From positions 310,001-374,000 of the forward strand of contig NZ_JAMBOK010000001.1 in assembly GCF_023715585.1 (NCBI RefSeq): 64,000 nucleotides of DNA, in the 5' to 3' direction. A program made the translations under genes and the position numbers. This stretch comes from Sporosarcina luteola (lineage in GTDB: Bacteria; Bacillota; Bacilli; Bacillales_A; Planococcaceae). Positions 17,664-26,129 of this stretch are shown here, piece after piece. Each line of letters begins with the position of its first letter. Positions within the stretch are counted from its first letter, which is position 1. The notes beneath the pieces are model-generated. The model did no database searches. It had not been told where the DNA came from and saw only the letters and a list, made by a program, of their open reading frames with translations.

Positions 17664-18158
17664 ATGGGCATAGTCAAAACGGTAGTAAGGGTCGGAATCG
17701 CAGACATGAATGTGGCACATGCACCGCATTCACTCCGGACGTCTGGTTTAGGATCTTGCGTCGGAGTCGTGCTTTATGACGAAACGAAGAAGATTGCAGG
17801 ACTTCTTCATGTAATGCTTCCGGATTCAAGTCTGGGAAGGTCGGACCGGTTGAATGCGGCAAAGTTTGCAGACACAGGCATCTATTCATTAATGGAAATG
17901 TTAAAAGCGGAAGGTGTTCGCCCGCTATCTTTAAAGGCCAAGATTGCAGGGGGCTCCCAAATGTTTCAGTTCGGCTCAAGTGATACCATCCGCATCGGTC
18001 CCAGGAATGTAGAAGCTGTCAAACAGGAGCTTGCCCGACTTTCCATTCCGATCATAGCGGAAGACACAGGCGGTTCAAGCGGGCGGACAATCGAGTTCGA
18101 CCCGATGACGTGCGCTTTGAGAATCAGGACAGTCAATTTGGGGACGAAAGAAATTTAA
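17664..18158 (+). CDS. cheD: Chemoreceptor glutamine deamidase CheD
   Basis: The protein has 164 residues. Catalytic residues are visible: C32 in SGLGSCVGVVLYD, H49 in AGLLHVMLPDS, and the KIAGGSQMF segment further on. The 17-residue Cys-His separation is as in T. maritima CheD. It deamidates receptors and is regulated by CheC. ATG 17664 is preferred; the frame is open to GTG 17652 inside cheC. It is the last gene before a strong terminator. Confidence 0.94.
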   Translation: MGIVKTVVRVGIADMNVAHAPHSLRTSGLGSCVGVVLYDETKKIAGLLHVMLPDSSLGRSDRLNAAKFADTGIYSLMEMLKAEGVRPLSLKAKIAGGSQMFQFGSSDTIRIGPRNVEAVKQELARLSIPIIAEDTGGSSGRTIEFDPMTCALRIRTVNLGTKEI

Positions 18159-18186
18159 GTTTTCTCCAAGAGAATAGAAGCATCAA

Positions 18187-18217
18187 AGCGACTGAACGAT
18201 TCAGTCGCTATTTTTTG
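18187..18217 (+). terminator. Rho-independent terminator after cheD
   Basis: AGCGACTGAA (18187-18196) pairs perfectly with TTCAGTCGCT (18200-18209) around a CGA loop, followed by ATTTTTTG. This is the strongest terminator in the flagellar region and lies between cheD and sigD. Confidence 0.9.
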
Positions 18218-18225
18218 TCGAAATT

Positions 18226-18234
18226 TGCTATAAT
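18226..18234 (+). promoter_or_regulatory. Candidate extended -10 promoter for sigD
   Basis: TGCTATAAT has a perfect -10 hexamer (18229-18234) with the TG extension. No good -35 hexamer lies 16-18 bases upstream, where the terminator stem sits. It starts 9 bases after the terminator T-run and would give an RNA of about 50 bases before the sigD start. Confidence 0.6.
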
Positions 18235-18290
18235 GGAAATCATACAATTTCTTTATTTTTATCGGACCATTATAGAAAGTGAGGGATTCG

Positions 18291-19073
18291 ATGTCCAAGG
18301 AGGATCTGACGGAAGAAGATGCATGTTGGAAACTATGGTTGAATGATCGGGATCCCGACGCTGGCGATATGCTTGTCAGAAAATATACGCCTCTCGTAAA
18401 TTACCATGTACAGCGAATCAGCTCGGGTCTACCGCGCAATGTTTCGCGGGATGAAATCACGAGCCTAGGACTTCAAGGGTTGTTCGACGCCTTGACGAAA
18501 TTCGATCCAGGCAGGGACTTGAAATTTGATACGTATGCTTCCTTTAGAATCCGTGGGTCGATCATCGACGGGTTGCGCAAGGAAGACTGGCTGCCGCGTT
18601 CTTCCCGTGAGAGATCAAAAAAGCTCGAAGAAGAGATCTCAAAACTGGAACAGAAACTTCAGCGCCATGCAACGCCTGAAGAGATAGCGGACCATCTTGG
18701 GATGTCAGTGGATGAAGTCTATCAGACTGTACAGGAACACTATTTTTCTAATGTTTTATCCATAGATGAGCGTATGAATGAGGATGAAGAGGAAGGACAG
18801 AAATCATTCATTATAAAGGACAATCATGAGCGTACTCCTGAACATCAGCTTGTCATGGGAGAACTTGTAGGGGATTTGGCATTGAAGATAAAAGAGCTCA
18901 ATCATAATGAACAGCTGGTTTTGAATCTGTTTTATACGGATGAAATGACGTTGACGGAAATCGGGGAAATCCTAAATTTATCAACATCAAGAATTTCGCA
19001 AATCCACTCAAAAGCACTTTTCAAACTGCGGAAATTACTGTTGCCGGAAATTGTCGATGGGGGGATCTTATGA
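18291..19073 (+). CDS. sigD: Flagellar/motility sigma factor SigD (FliA)
   Basis: The protein has 260 residues. Region 2 is clear (MLVRKYTPLVNYHVQRISSG, EITSLGLQGLFDALTKFDPG, FDTYASFRIRGSIIDGLRKE), then region 3 with LPRSSRERSKKLEEE, and region 4 (LTEIGEILNLSTSRISQIHSKALFKLR). It directs RNA polymerase to late flagellar, autolysin and chemotaxis promoters and is held by FlgM. GTGAGGG precedes ATG 18291. It overlaps the next small gene by 4 bases. It follows its own putative promoter rather than simple read-through from cheD. Confidence 0.95.
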   Translation: MSKEDLTEEDACWKLWLNDRDPDAGDMLVRKYTPLVNYHVQRISSGLPRNVSRDEITSLGLQGLFDALTKFDPGRDLKFDTYASFRIRGSIIDGLRKEDWLPRSSRERSKKLEEEISKLEQKLQRHATPEEIADHLGMSVDEVYQTVQEHYFSNVLSIDERMNEDEEEGQKSFIIKDNHERTPEHQLVMGELVGDLALKIKELNHNEQLVLNLFYTDEMTLTEIGEILNLSTSRISQIHSKALFKLRKLLLPEIVDGGIL

Positions 19074-19372
19074 GCCTGAAAGGAATCGAACTCCAAATAG
19101 CCATCCCCAAAACGTTCGAGGCGGGAAAGATGGCAGAACAGAAACAGCAGCAATCACAGCTTAACCAAGATCAGGCACAGCTTCAGACTGAAAAAGAGAC
19201 ATTGAAGAACAGGGAAAGCGTCCGTCATTCCGAGAAATATGCCAAAGCGGATAAAGACGCAAAAAGGCAAAAACACGAACAGGATCTCAATGAAAAGGAA
19301 CATCAGCATAATGAAGAGGAAAAGAAGACCACGCATCCTTATAAAGGTTCGTTTGTCGACTTTACGGGATAA
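19070..19372 (+). CDS. Small Gln/Glu/Lys-rich conserved protein downstream of sigD
   Basis: The protein has 100 residues. It opens with a beta-like hydrophobic strand (MSLKGIELQIAIPKTFEAGK) and continues as a highly charged predicted helix or coiled coil (Gln, Glu, Lys, Asp) to about residue 85. It ends THPYKGSFVDFTG. There is no membrane segment or signal. I recall similar small proteins after sigD in other Bacilli with an opening like IQVAIPRTxDAGK, but no function is known to me. ATG 19070 overlaps the sigD stop (ATGA), so it is translationally coupled to sigD. A role in motility is inferred from position only. Confidence 0.75.
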   Translation: MSLKGIELQIAIPKTFEAGKMAEQKQQQSQLNQDQAQLQTEKETLKNRESVRHSEKYAKADKDAKRQKHEQDLNEKEHQHNEEEKKTTHPYKGSFVDFTG

Positions 19373-19377
19373 CTAGC

Positions 19378-19893
19378 ATGCAAACGGTATTTTTATTATT
19401 TTTATTCATCTTGCAAGTGATCGGCTTTTATTTCATAGCGTTGCTTTACATGAAAGTTTCCAAATTCAACAACTTGGAAAAGAAGCAGCATAAACTGATG
19501 GCGGAAATGGACGATGCAATCGGTGCATATTTATCTGAATTGAAAGAGGAAAATGATCGACTCATCAACATCATCGAGAAACAGCAGGAAAACAGCAGCC
19601 TTCAGGAAACGGTACATGTAGATCTTCCAAAAGAAGGTCCCGCCGAGTCGTCTGAGATGAAGGCGTTTCACATTAAGGCGCCAGGCTATCCTATGAAAGC
19701 CGCGTTGAAATCCTATCGTGAAGCGCCTGCTTTAAATAAAAGCAGTTTGGCCGTACAGGAAATAGAAGAATCCAAATTGGATGATCGGACGCTTGCGATT
19801 CGACTGCATGAAAAAGGAAAGCCAATCGAGGAAATTGCAAAAAGGCTTGGCAAAGGGAAAACGGAAGTGGAGTTGCTTCTTAAATTCAGGTGA
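19378..19893 (+). CDS. swrB: SwrB-like membrane protein
   Basis: The protein has 171 residues. An N-terminal membrane segment (residues about 3-24, VFLLFLFILQVIGFYFIALL) is followed by a coiled-coil stretch (FNNLEKKQHKLMAEMDDAIG and on to about residue 75), a variable linker, and a C-terminal helix-turn-helix-like end (LAIRLHEKGKPIEEIAKRLG, KGKTEVELLLKF). This layout and the place after sigD match B. subtilis SwrB (YlxL), which activates FliP-dependent type III export and sigma-D output. It starts 5 bases after the preceding gene. Sequence conservation in this family is low, so the name is given by layout and order. Confidence 0.8.
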   Translation: MQTVFLLFLFILQVIGFYFIALLYMKVSKFNNLEKKQHKLMAEMDDAIGAYLSELKEENDRLINIIEKQQENSSLQETVHVDLPKEGPAESSEMKAFHIKAPGYPMKAALKSYREAPALNKSSLAVQEIEESKLDDRTLAIRLHEKGKPIEEIAKRLGKGKTEVELLLKFR

Positions 19894-19899
19894 AGTGAG

Positions 19900-19928
19900 T
19901 TGCAATCGGTTTATCAGTATGGTATATT
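19900..19928 (+). promoter_or_regulatory. Sigma-A promoter of rpsB
   Basis: TTGCAA (19900-19905) and TATATT (19923-19928) are separated by 17 bases. Transcription would start near 19935, giving a leader of about 100 bases before rpsB. Confidence 0.75.
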
Positions 19929-19947
19929 ATCAAATGGTGTTACTACA

Positions 19948-20010
19948 CACGTATGTGGATGATGGGAACAGGTGCCGAAAGGTCATTCCATCGCATGAGA
20001 CATACGGAGG
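19948..20010 (+). promoter_or_regulatory. Folded leader of rpsB (candidate S2 autoregulatory element)
   Basis: CGTATGT (19950-19956) pairs with ACATACG (20000-20006), enclosing a second helix GATGGGA (19961-19967) with TTCCATC (19986-19992, one GU) and an inner CC-GAAA-GG tetraloop (19975-19982). The outer stem ends just before GGAGG at 20006-20010, while the rpsB Shine-Dalgarno (TTGGAGG) lies downstream near 20024-20030. There is no T-run inside, so control of translation is more likely than attenuation. This is inference from hand folding. Confidence 0.5.
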
Positions 20011-20037
20011 AAACTAACCAAATTGGAGGAAAAACAA

Positions 20038-20769
20038 ATGTCAGTAATCTCAATGAAACAACTGCTTGAAGCAGGTGTACATTTCGGACACCAAACTCGT
20101 CGTTGGAACCCGAAAATGAAAAAGTATATTTTCGTGGAGCGTAACGGAATATACATCATCGATCTTCAAAAGACGGTGAAAAAACTTGAAGAAGCTTATG
20201 ACTTCATGCGTCAAGTAGGTGCAGATGGCGGAAAAGTTCTTTTCGTTGGAACTAAGAAGCAAGCACAAGATGCAATCAAAGAAGAAGCTGAACGCGCAGG
20301 AATGTACTACATCAACCAACGTTGGCTTGGTGGTACACTTACAAACTTCGGTACGATCCAAAAACGTGTTGCACGTATGAAAAAGATCGAAACGATGGAA
20401 GAGGACGGTACATTTGATGTACTTCCTAAGAAAGAAGTATCTGAACTAAGAAAAGAACACGATCGTCTTGTGAAATTCCTTGGCGGTATCCGTGATATGA
20501 AATCATTGCCAGACGTCATCTTCGTTGTTGACCCTCGTAAAGAGCGCATCGCTGTGGCTGAAGCAATCAAATTGAACATTCCACTCGTCGGTATTGTTGA
20601 TACGAACTGTGACCCGGACGAAATCGACTATGTCATTCCTGCGAATGACGATGCAATCCGTGCGGTTCGTCTACTTACTAGCAAAATGGCAGATGCATTA
20701 ATCGAATCAAGACAAGGCGCTGATGAAGAAGTATCTGAAGAAGCGACTGAAACGGCAGCTGCAGAGTAA
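20038..20769 (+). CDS. rpsB: 30S ribosomal protein S2
   Basis: The protein has 243 residues. It shows the S2 signature: [20 protein letters not shown] at the N-terminus, then [54 protein letters not shown] and [20 protein letters not shown]. It is a late-assembling small subunit protein near the platform/head junction. ATG 20038 follows ATTGGAGGAAAAACAA. It has its own promoter and leader upstream and a terminator directly after. Confidence 0.98.
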   Translation: MSVISMKQLLEAGVHFGHQTRRWNPKMKKYIFVERNGIYIIDLQKTVKKLEEAYDFMRQVGADGGKVLFVGTKKQAQDAIKEEAERAGMYYINQRWLGGTLTNFGTIQKRVARMKKIETMEEDGTFDVLPKKEVSELRKEHDRLVKFLGGIRDMKSLPDVIFVVDPRKERIAVAEAIKLNIPLVGIVDTNCDPDEIDYVIPANDDAIRAVRLLTSKMADALIESRQGADEEVSEEATETAAAE

Positions 20770-20785
20770 TAGTAGTAATAGAACA

Positions 20786-20820
20786 GACGATAAGCGGCCA
20801 ACCCCTTATCGTCTTTTTTA
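20786..20820 (+). terminator. Rho-independent terminator between rpsB and tsf
   Basis: GACGATAAG (20786-20794) and CTTATCGTC (20805-20813) form a perfect 9-pair stem with a 10-base loop, followed by a T-run. tsf downstream lacks an obvious promoter, so partial read-through is likely. Confidence 0.88.
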
Positions 20821-20860
20821 AAGGTGTCGTCTCAAATCACTCATACAGGAGGAACTAACA

Positions 20861-21745
20861 ATGGCAATTACAGCACAAATGGTAAAAGAATTGCGCGAAA
20901 AAACAGGTGCAGGTATGATGGACTGCAAAAAAGCACTTACTGAAGTAAATGGTGATATGGACGCGGCGGTAGACTTCCTTCGTGAAAAAGGTCTATCAAG
21001 CGCAGCTAAAAAAGCTGACCGTATCGCTGCTGAAGGTACGACAGACATCATCGTTAACGGTAACGACGCTGTCATTTTCGAAGTGAACGCTGAAACGGAC
21101 TTCGTCGCGAAAAACGAAGCGTTCCAAGCCCTTGTAAAAGAACTTGGCGAACACCTTCTAGCAACAAAACCAGCAACAGTCGAAGAAGCAACCGAATCAA
21201 AAATGGAAAACGGTCTTTCAGTCGCTGACCACATTTCCAATGCAGTTGCTAAAATCGGTGAGAAAATCACTCTTCGCCGTTTCGAATTGAAAACAAAGAC
21301 AGACAACGATGCTTTCGGTCCTTATCTTCATATGGGCGGCCGCATTGCAGTACTTACTATTCTAGAAGGCACTACAGACTCCGATGCTGCTAAAGATGTT
21401 GCAATGCACATTGCAGCTATGAACCCGCAATACATTTCACGTGACGAGGTTTCAGAAGAAGAAGTTGAGCGCGAGCGTAAAGTCCTTACTGAACAAGCGT
21501 TGAATGAAGGCAAGCCGGAAAACATCGTTGCGAAAATGGTTGAAGGACGTCTTGGAAAATACTTCGAAGATATTTGTGTTCTTGACCAAGCATTCGTTAA
21601 AAACTCCGATCAAAAAGTGCGCGATTTTGTTAAATCGACTGGCGGAACGTTGAAAGAATTCGTTCGTTATGCTGTCGGTGAAGGAATTGAAAAACGCGAA
21701 GACAACTTTGCTGATGAAGTCATGAGCCAAGTAAAAGGCAACTGA
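20861..21745 (+). CDS. tsf: Translation elongation factor Ts
   Basis: The protein has 294 residues. The UBA-like N-terminus ([22 protein letters not shown]) and the core motif ([20 protein letters not shown]) are clear, with the C-terminal AEEVxxQ-type end present as [12 protein letters not shown]-Ts releases GDP from EF-Tu in the cytoplasm. GGAGGAACTAACA precedes ATG 20861. It is enclosed by terminators on both sides; its codon usage is that of a highly expressed gene like rpsB. Confidence 0.98.
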   Translation: MAITAQMVKELREKTGAGMMDCKKALTEVNGDMDAAVDFLREKGLSSAAKKADRIAAEGTTDIIVNGNDAVIFEVNAETDFVAKNEAFQALVKELGEHLLATKPATVEEATESKMENGLSVADHISNAVAKIGEKITLRRFELKTKTDNDAFGPYLHMGGRIAVLTILEGTTDSDAAKDVAMHIAAMNPQYISRDEVSEEEVERERKVLTEQALNEGKPENIVAKMVEGRLGKYFEDICVLDQAFVKNSDQKVRDFVKSTGGTLKEFVRYAVGEGIEKREDNFADEVMSQVKGN

Positions 21746-21762
21746 TCAGATAAAAGATCAAT

Positions 21763-21794
21763 TAGGGGACACAACTTTGTGTTCCCTATTTTTC
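21763..21794 (+). terminator. Rho-independent terminator after tsf
   Basis: TAGGGGACACAA (21763-21774) pairs with TTGTGTTCCCTA (21777-21788, one GU) in a near perfect hairpin followed by TTTTT. It separates tsf from pyrH. Confidence 0.85.
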
Positions 21795-21822
21795 GAGAAA
21801 ACACAGTAGACGGAGGGTACAT

Positions 21823-22548
21823 ATGGGCGTCCCAAAATATAAAAGAATTGTTTTGAAGCTTAGCGGCGAGGCACTTGCGGGTGAAAAAGGCTATGGTCTA
21901 TCACCGGAAATCATCAAGACAGTCGCAGTACAAGTAAAAGAAGTTGTTGACCTTGGTGTGGAAGTTGCGGTCGTAGTTGGTGGAGGAAACATATGGCGAG
22001 GTAAAATCGGCAGTGAGATGGGTATGGACCGGACAACTGCAGATTATATGGGTATGCTTGCCACAGTCATGAACTCATTGGCTCTTCAAGACGCTCTTGA
22101 AAAGTTAGACGTTGAAACACGTGTGTCATCATCGATCGATATGAGGCAAGTAGCCGAACCGTATATCCGCAGGAAAGCGATCCGCCACCTTGAGAAAAAG
22201 CGTGTCGTCATTTTTGCTGCGGGAACAGGGAATCCTTACTTCTCAACGGACACGACAGCTGCACTGAGAGCGGCAGAAATCGAAGCGGACGTCATCCTGA
22301 TGGCAAAAAACAACGTTGACGGCGTCTATTCAGCAGATCCATTAAAAGATGAGACTGCAGTGAAATATACGGAATTGACGTACTTGGAAGTAATCAGCCA
22401 AGGTCTGGAAGTCATGGATTCAACTGCTTCAACCCTATGTATGGACAACGATATCCCTCTCGTAGTATTCTCAATTATGGATAATGGAAACATTAAAAAG
22501 GCCGTGCTCGGTGAACCAATCGGTACGGTTGTGAGGAGGAATGGGTAA
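21823..22548 (+). CDS. pyrH: UMP kinase
   Basis: The protein has 241 residues of the amino-acid kinase fold. It shows [52 protein letters not shown] and the C-terminal GTVVRR. It makes UDP from UMP as a hexamer and is feedback-controlled by UTP. CGGAGGG precedes ATG 21823. frr begins directly after its stop, so the two are coupled, as in most bacteria. Confidence 0.97.
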   Translation: MGVPKYKRIVLKLSGEALAGEKGYGLSPEIIKTVAVQVKEVVDLGVEVAVVVGGGNIWRGKIGSEMGMDRTTADYMGMLATVMNSLALQDALEKLDVETRVSSSIDMRQVAEPYIRRKAIRHLEKKRVVIFAAGTGNPYFSTDTTAALRAAEIEADVILMAKNNVDGVYSADPLKDETAVKYTELTYLEVISQGLEVMDSTASTLCMDNDIPLVVFSIMDNGNIKKAVLGEPIGTVVRRNG

Positions 22549-23106
22549 ATGCCGAAAGCGGTAATGAATCAAACGAAGGAAAGAATGGACAAAGCGATCG
22601 GGTCTTTCTCGAGACAGCTTGCTTCAATACGGGCAGGACGTGCAAATGCTTCATTGCTAGATCGGATTTCAGTGCTTTATTACGGAGCTCCGACGCCATT
22701 GAACCAAATGGCAGGCATTTCGGTGCCAGAGGCGAGACTGATGGTCATTCAGCCATATGATAAGACGACTTTAGGTGATATTGAGAAGGCGATATTGAAA
22801 TCGGATATCGGCATCACTCCTTCCAATGATGGATCGGTCATCCGTTTGGCAGTCCCTGCTTTAACGGAAGAGCGACGCAAGGAATTGGTGAAGGAAGTCA
22901 AAAAAGAAGCGGAAGACTCCAAGATTGCAATCCGAAACGTACGCCGGGATGCTAACGATGAGTTGAAAAAGCTTGAAAAAGATGGGGAGATCACAGAGGA
23001 CGAACTGCGCCGTGAAGGTGAAGAAATCCAAAAGTTGACTGATTCCTACATCGTTAAAATTGATGAGCTTGCGAAAGATAAAGAAAATGAAATTATGGAA
23101 ATCTGA
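22549..23106 (+). CDS. frr: Ribosome recycling factor
   Basis: The protein has 185 residues and two domains. The signature [20 protein letters not shown] is followed by [20 protein letters not shown] and the long helical [20 protein letters not shown]. With EF-G it splits post-termination 70S ribosomes. ATG 22549 immediately follows the pyrH TAA, with GTGAGGAGG inside the pyrH end as ribosome site. A terminator follows. Confidence 0.97.
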   Translation: MPKAVMNQTKERMDKAIGSFSRQLASIRAGRANASLLDRISVLYYGAPTPLNQMAGISVPEARLMVIQPYDKTTLGDIEKAILKSDIGITPSNDGSVIRLAVPALTEERRKELVKEVKKEAEDSKIAIRNVRRDANDELKKLEKDGEITEDELRREGEEIQKLTDSYIVKIDELAKDKENEIMEI

Positions 23107-23129
23107 TCGAAGAACTTTCTATACACTGG

Positions 23130-23158
23130 GGCGTCCTACTTTCAGGACGTCTTTTTTT
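23130..23158 (+). terminator. Rho-independent terminator after frr
   Basis: GGCGTCCT and AGGACGTC form an 8-pair stem (one GU) with loop ACTTTC, followed by TTTTTTT. The rest of the 222-base gap to uppS is A+T-rich; I see no convincing promoter in it, although one is expected. Confidence 0.85.
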
Positions 23159-23328
23159 CTGACCGTATTTCATTCACTTTCCGGAATGATAAATAATTCA
23201 CTACATAACAAGCATAATCTAAAAGAGCATAAACACTAATTTTCAACTGTTTTAAATGAAATTTATCGGCCGATTTGATACGATAGACTAGGTACTTGCT
23301 CAAATAGCAGGCGAGTGGAGGAAACGGA

Positions 23329-24123
23329 ATGCTAGATAAACTGTTACGGAAAAAAACTGTAGAGAACCAATCATCAATTTCCGACAGGCTTGCGAAAGTC
23401 AAAAGTAGAACAATACCTTCACACGTCGCCATCATAATGGATGGAAACGGCAGATGGGCAAGACGACGCAGTTTACCACGGATTGCCGGCCATCATGAAG
23501 GCATGAAGACCGTTCGGAAAATCACCCGGATAGCAAATGAAATTGGTATTAACGTCTTGACATTGTACGCTTTTTCGACTGAAAACTGGAAGCGGCCTAA
23601 AATGGAGATCGACTTTTTGATGAAACTGCCCGGAGAGTTCCTGACAACATACTTGCCGGAACTGATTGAACAGAACGTGAAGGTTGAAATGATCGGGAAT
23701 TTCGATGCCCTTCCACCACATACGAAAGAGGCAATTGTAAAAGCGATAGAGGCCACTTCCAGCAATGACGGACTTGTCCTGAATTTTGCTATGAACTACG
23801 GCAGCCGTCTTGAAATGGTGGAGGCAGTGAAAGAAATCGCCAAACTGGCTGTAGACAACCAACTAACAATAGATGAGATTGACGAATCATTGATCGGGTC
23901 GCATCTCATGACATCACACTTACCCGAACCTGATTTGCTCATCAGGACGAGTGGGGAAGTGCGATTGTCGAATTTCATGCTTTGGCAGCTAGCTTATTCG
24001 GAATTCTCCTTTACAGACGTGCTCTGGCCGGACTTCGATGAGTCATGCATGTTAAGCGCAATCGAAGAATTCCAAATGCGCAATCGAAGATTTGGAAGTG
24101 TGGAAGGGGATAAAGGAGAATGA
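23329..24123 (+). CDS. uppS: Undecaprenyl diphosphate synthase (isoprenyl transferase)
   Basis: The protein has 264 residues. The conserved IIMDGNGRWARRR (catalytic D38) is followed by YAFSTENWKRP and the C-terminal RTSGEVRLSNFMLWQLAYSE and DFDESCMLSAIEEFQMRNRR motifs. It condenses isopentenyl diphosphate units into the C55 lipid carrier for cell-wall synthesis. The first 30 residues are a basic extension. GTGGAGG precedes ATG 23329. The end overlaps cdsA by 4 bases (ATGA). Confidence 0.97.
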   Translation: MLDKLLRKKTVENQSSISDRLAKVKSRTIPSHVAIIMDGNGRWARRRSLPRIAGHHEGMKTVRKITRIANEIGINVLTLYAFSTENWKRPKMEIDFLMKLPGEFLTTYLPELIEQNVKVEMIGNFDALPPHTKEAIVKAIEATSSNDGLVLNFAMNYGSRLEMVEAVKEIAKLAVDNQLTIDEIDESLIGSHLMTSHLPEPDLLIRTSGEVRLSNFMLWQLAYSEFSFTDVLWPDFDESCMLSAIEEFQMRNRRFGSVEGDKGE

Positions 24124-24914
24124 AACAGAGAATTATTACAGCGATCGCCGCATTGGCCATATTTTTCCCGCTAGTCATCATCGGTGGGCTCCCATTTACA
24201 ATCGCCATATATATTATTGCTTCTATCGGGTTATATGAATTGCTACGCATGAAAGATATTCGTGTTTTTTCTTTCGCAGGCATTACCGTCTGGATTGCAC
24301 TGGCTATTTTATTATTGCCATCAAGATGGACTATTGAAGCTGAGCAGTGGATTGGCTATTCCAAAATTGAAATGTTATTTGCACTCATTCTTATTTTATT
24401 GATTTATACAGTAATCTCTAAAAACAGATTTACATTCGATCATGCGGCATTTACTGCATTCAGTGCACTATACGTCGGCATCGGATTTTATTATTTGATC
24501 GAAACCCGGTTTTATGGGTTTGAATATGTGTTTTACGCGCTCCTAGTAATTTGGACGACAGATTCAGGTGCATACTTTATTGGCAGGAAAATTGGCAAAC
24601 GGAAATTATGGCCGGATATCTCTCCGAATAAAACAGTTGAAGGGTTTATCGGAGGCATCGCATTTGCCGTCTTATTCGCTAGCGTGTTCCAAATCTTTTA
24701 TCCGTTAGCGCCTTCTTTCTTAATGTTGATCGTTGTAACAATCATCGCTTCAATTGTCGGACAGTTGGGGGATTTGGTCGAGTCAGCGTTGAAAAGGCAT
24801 TTCAATGTGAAAGATTCCGGGAATCTCTTGCCGGGACATGGAGGAATTCTTGACCGTTTCGATAGTCTCCTTTTCGTGTTGCCGCTCATTCATTTTTTAC
24901 ATCTAGTCGGTTGA
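24120..24914 (+). CDS. cdsA: Phosphatidate cytidylyltransferase
   Basis: The protein has 264 residues with about eight membrane segments. The C-terminal CTP transferase signature is present: [40 protein letters not shown]. It makes CDP-diacylglycerol for phospholipid synthesis at the membrane. The start overlaps uppS, and dxr follows after 22 bases, the usual uppS-cdsA-dxr order. Confidence 0.97.
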   Translation: MKQRIITAIAALAIFFPLVIIGGLPFTIAIYIIASIGLYELLRMKDIRVFSFAGITVWIALAILLLPSRWTIEAEQWIGYSKIEMLFALILILLIYTVISKNRFTFDHAAFTAFSALYVGIGFYYLIETRFYGFEYVFYALLVIWTTDSGAYFIGRKIGKRKLWPDISPNKTVEGFIGGIAFAVLFASVFQIFYPLAPSFLMLIVVTIIASIVGQLGDLVESALKRHFNVKDSGNLLPGHGGILDRFDSLLFVLPLIHFLHLVG

Positions 24915-24936
24915 TGGAAGGGAAGTTAATCATATT

Positions 24937-26085
24937 ATGACAAAGCAAATAAGTCTGCTTGGTGCCACTGGTTCTATCGGTACACAGACTCTCGATATTA
25001 TTCAATCAAACAAAGAGCAATTTAAACTCGTATCTTTTTCAGCTGGTATGAATATACCGAAAGTGAGAGAAATTACGGCGCAATTCCGTCCGGAGCTTGT
25101 ATCCGTCATGCGGGAGGAAGATGCAGTAGCATTGCAATCCGAATTTCCGGAAACGCGTTTCGTGCATGGCAAGGAAGGGCTCGTTGCCGTGGCGGCGCAG
25201 ACTGGCGCAGATATGCTTGTCAATGCGGTCATCGGGAGCGTTGGTCTGGAACCGACTATGGAAGCCATCCGCCAAGGCATCACGATTGCCATTTCGAACA
25301 AAGAGACACTCGTCGCCGCTGGTGATATTGTCATGGAAGAAGCCAGGAAGAGGAATGTCGCACTCTTGCCGGTTGACAGTGAGCATTCAGCACTTTTCCA
25401 ATCGTTGAACGGCGAGAATCCGAAACGAGTTTCCCGGCTTATTCTGACAGCTTCCGGTGGAAGTTTCAGAGATCTCTCAAGGGATCAATTGCAAGGCGTT
25501 ACAGTCGAGCAAGCGTTGGCTCATCCGAATTGGTCCATGGGCAACAAGTTGACGATCGATTCTGCTACCATGATGAACAAAGGTCTTGAAGTGATTGAAG
25601 CACATCATTTATTCGACATGCCATATGACAGGATCGAATGTTTGTTGCACAAGGAAAGCATTATCCATTCCATGGTTGAATTCGAAGATACGAGTATTAT
25701 GGCTCAACTCGGCTCCCCTGACATGAGGGTGCCGATCCAGTATGCGATGACATATCCGGACCGGATTCCGATGCAAAACGCCAAGCCGCTCCGTCTCGAG
25801 GAAATTGGAACACTCCATTTTGAAAAAATGGACTTTAAACGGTTCAAAGCCCTCGCCCTCGCCTACGAAGCAGGCAAACAAGGGGGTACGATGCCGACAG
25901 TGATGAATGCTGCAAATGAAGTGGCGGTCCATCTGTTCATGCAAGGCAGAATACCTTTCCTCCAAATTGAGGAAATCGTGGAACGGATGATGGACAATCA
26001 TCAATCAATTTCATCTCCGGACTTGGAAGCGATTTTAGAAACCGATTCAATCACCCGTAAAATGGTGTATGATATGGTGGAATGA
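24937..26085 (+). CDS. dxr: 1-deoxy-D-xylulose 5-phosphate reductoisomerase
   Basis: The protein has 382 residues. The NADPH fold begins [18 protein letters not shown]; catalytic and metal-binding segments are [44 protein letters not shown] and [11 protein letters not shown]. It catalyses the committed step of the MEP isoprenoid pathway, fitting with uppS upstream. GGAAGGGAAG lies before ATG 24937. Confidence 0.97.
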   Translation: MTKQISLLGATGSIGTQTLDIIQSNKEQFKLVSFSAGMNIPKVREITAQFRPELVSVMREEDAVALQSEFPETRFVHGKEGLVAVAAQTGADMLVNAVIGSVGLEPTMEAIRQGITIAISNKETLVAAGDIVMEEARKRNVALLPVDSEHSALFQSLNGENPKRVSRLILTASGGSFRDLSRDQLQGVTVEQALAHPNWSMGNKLTIDSATMMNKGLEVIEAHHLFDMPYDRIECLLHKESIIHSMVEFEDTSIMAQLGSPDMRVPIQYAMTYPDRIPMQNAKPLRLEEIGTLHFEKMDFKRFKALALAYEAGKQGGTMPTVMNAANEVAVHLFMQGRIPFLQIEEIVERMMDNHQSISSPDLEAILETDSITRKMVYDMVE

Positions 26086-26129
26086 GTAGTTCATAAATCG
26101 GCCGGTGTGGCCAGTTAAGGTGGTTTTTA

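Noticed and set aside
23262-23280. TAAA ... GCCGATTT before uppS, resembling a sigma-D promoter
   Set aside because: The spacing between the two boxes is 12 rather than about 15 bases and uppS is a housekeeping gene.
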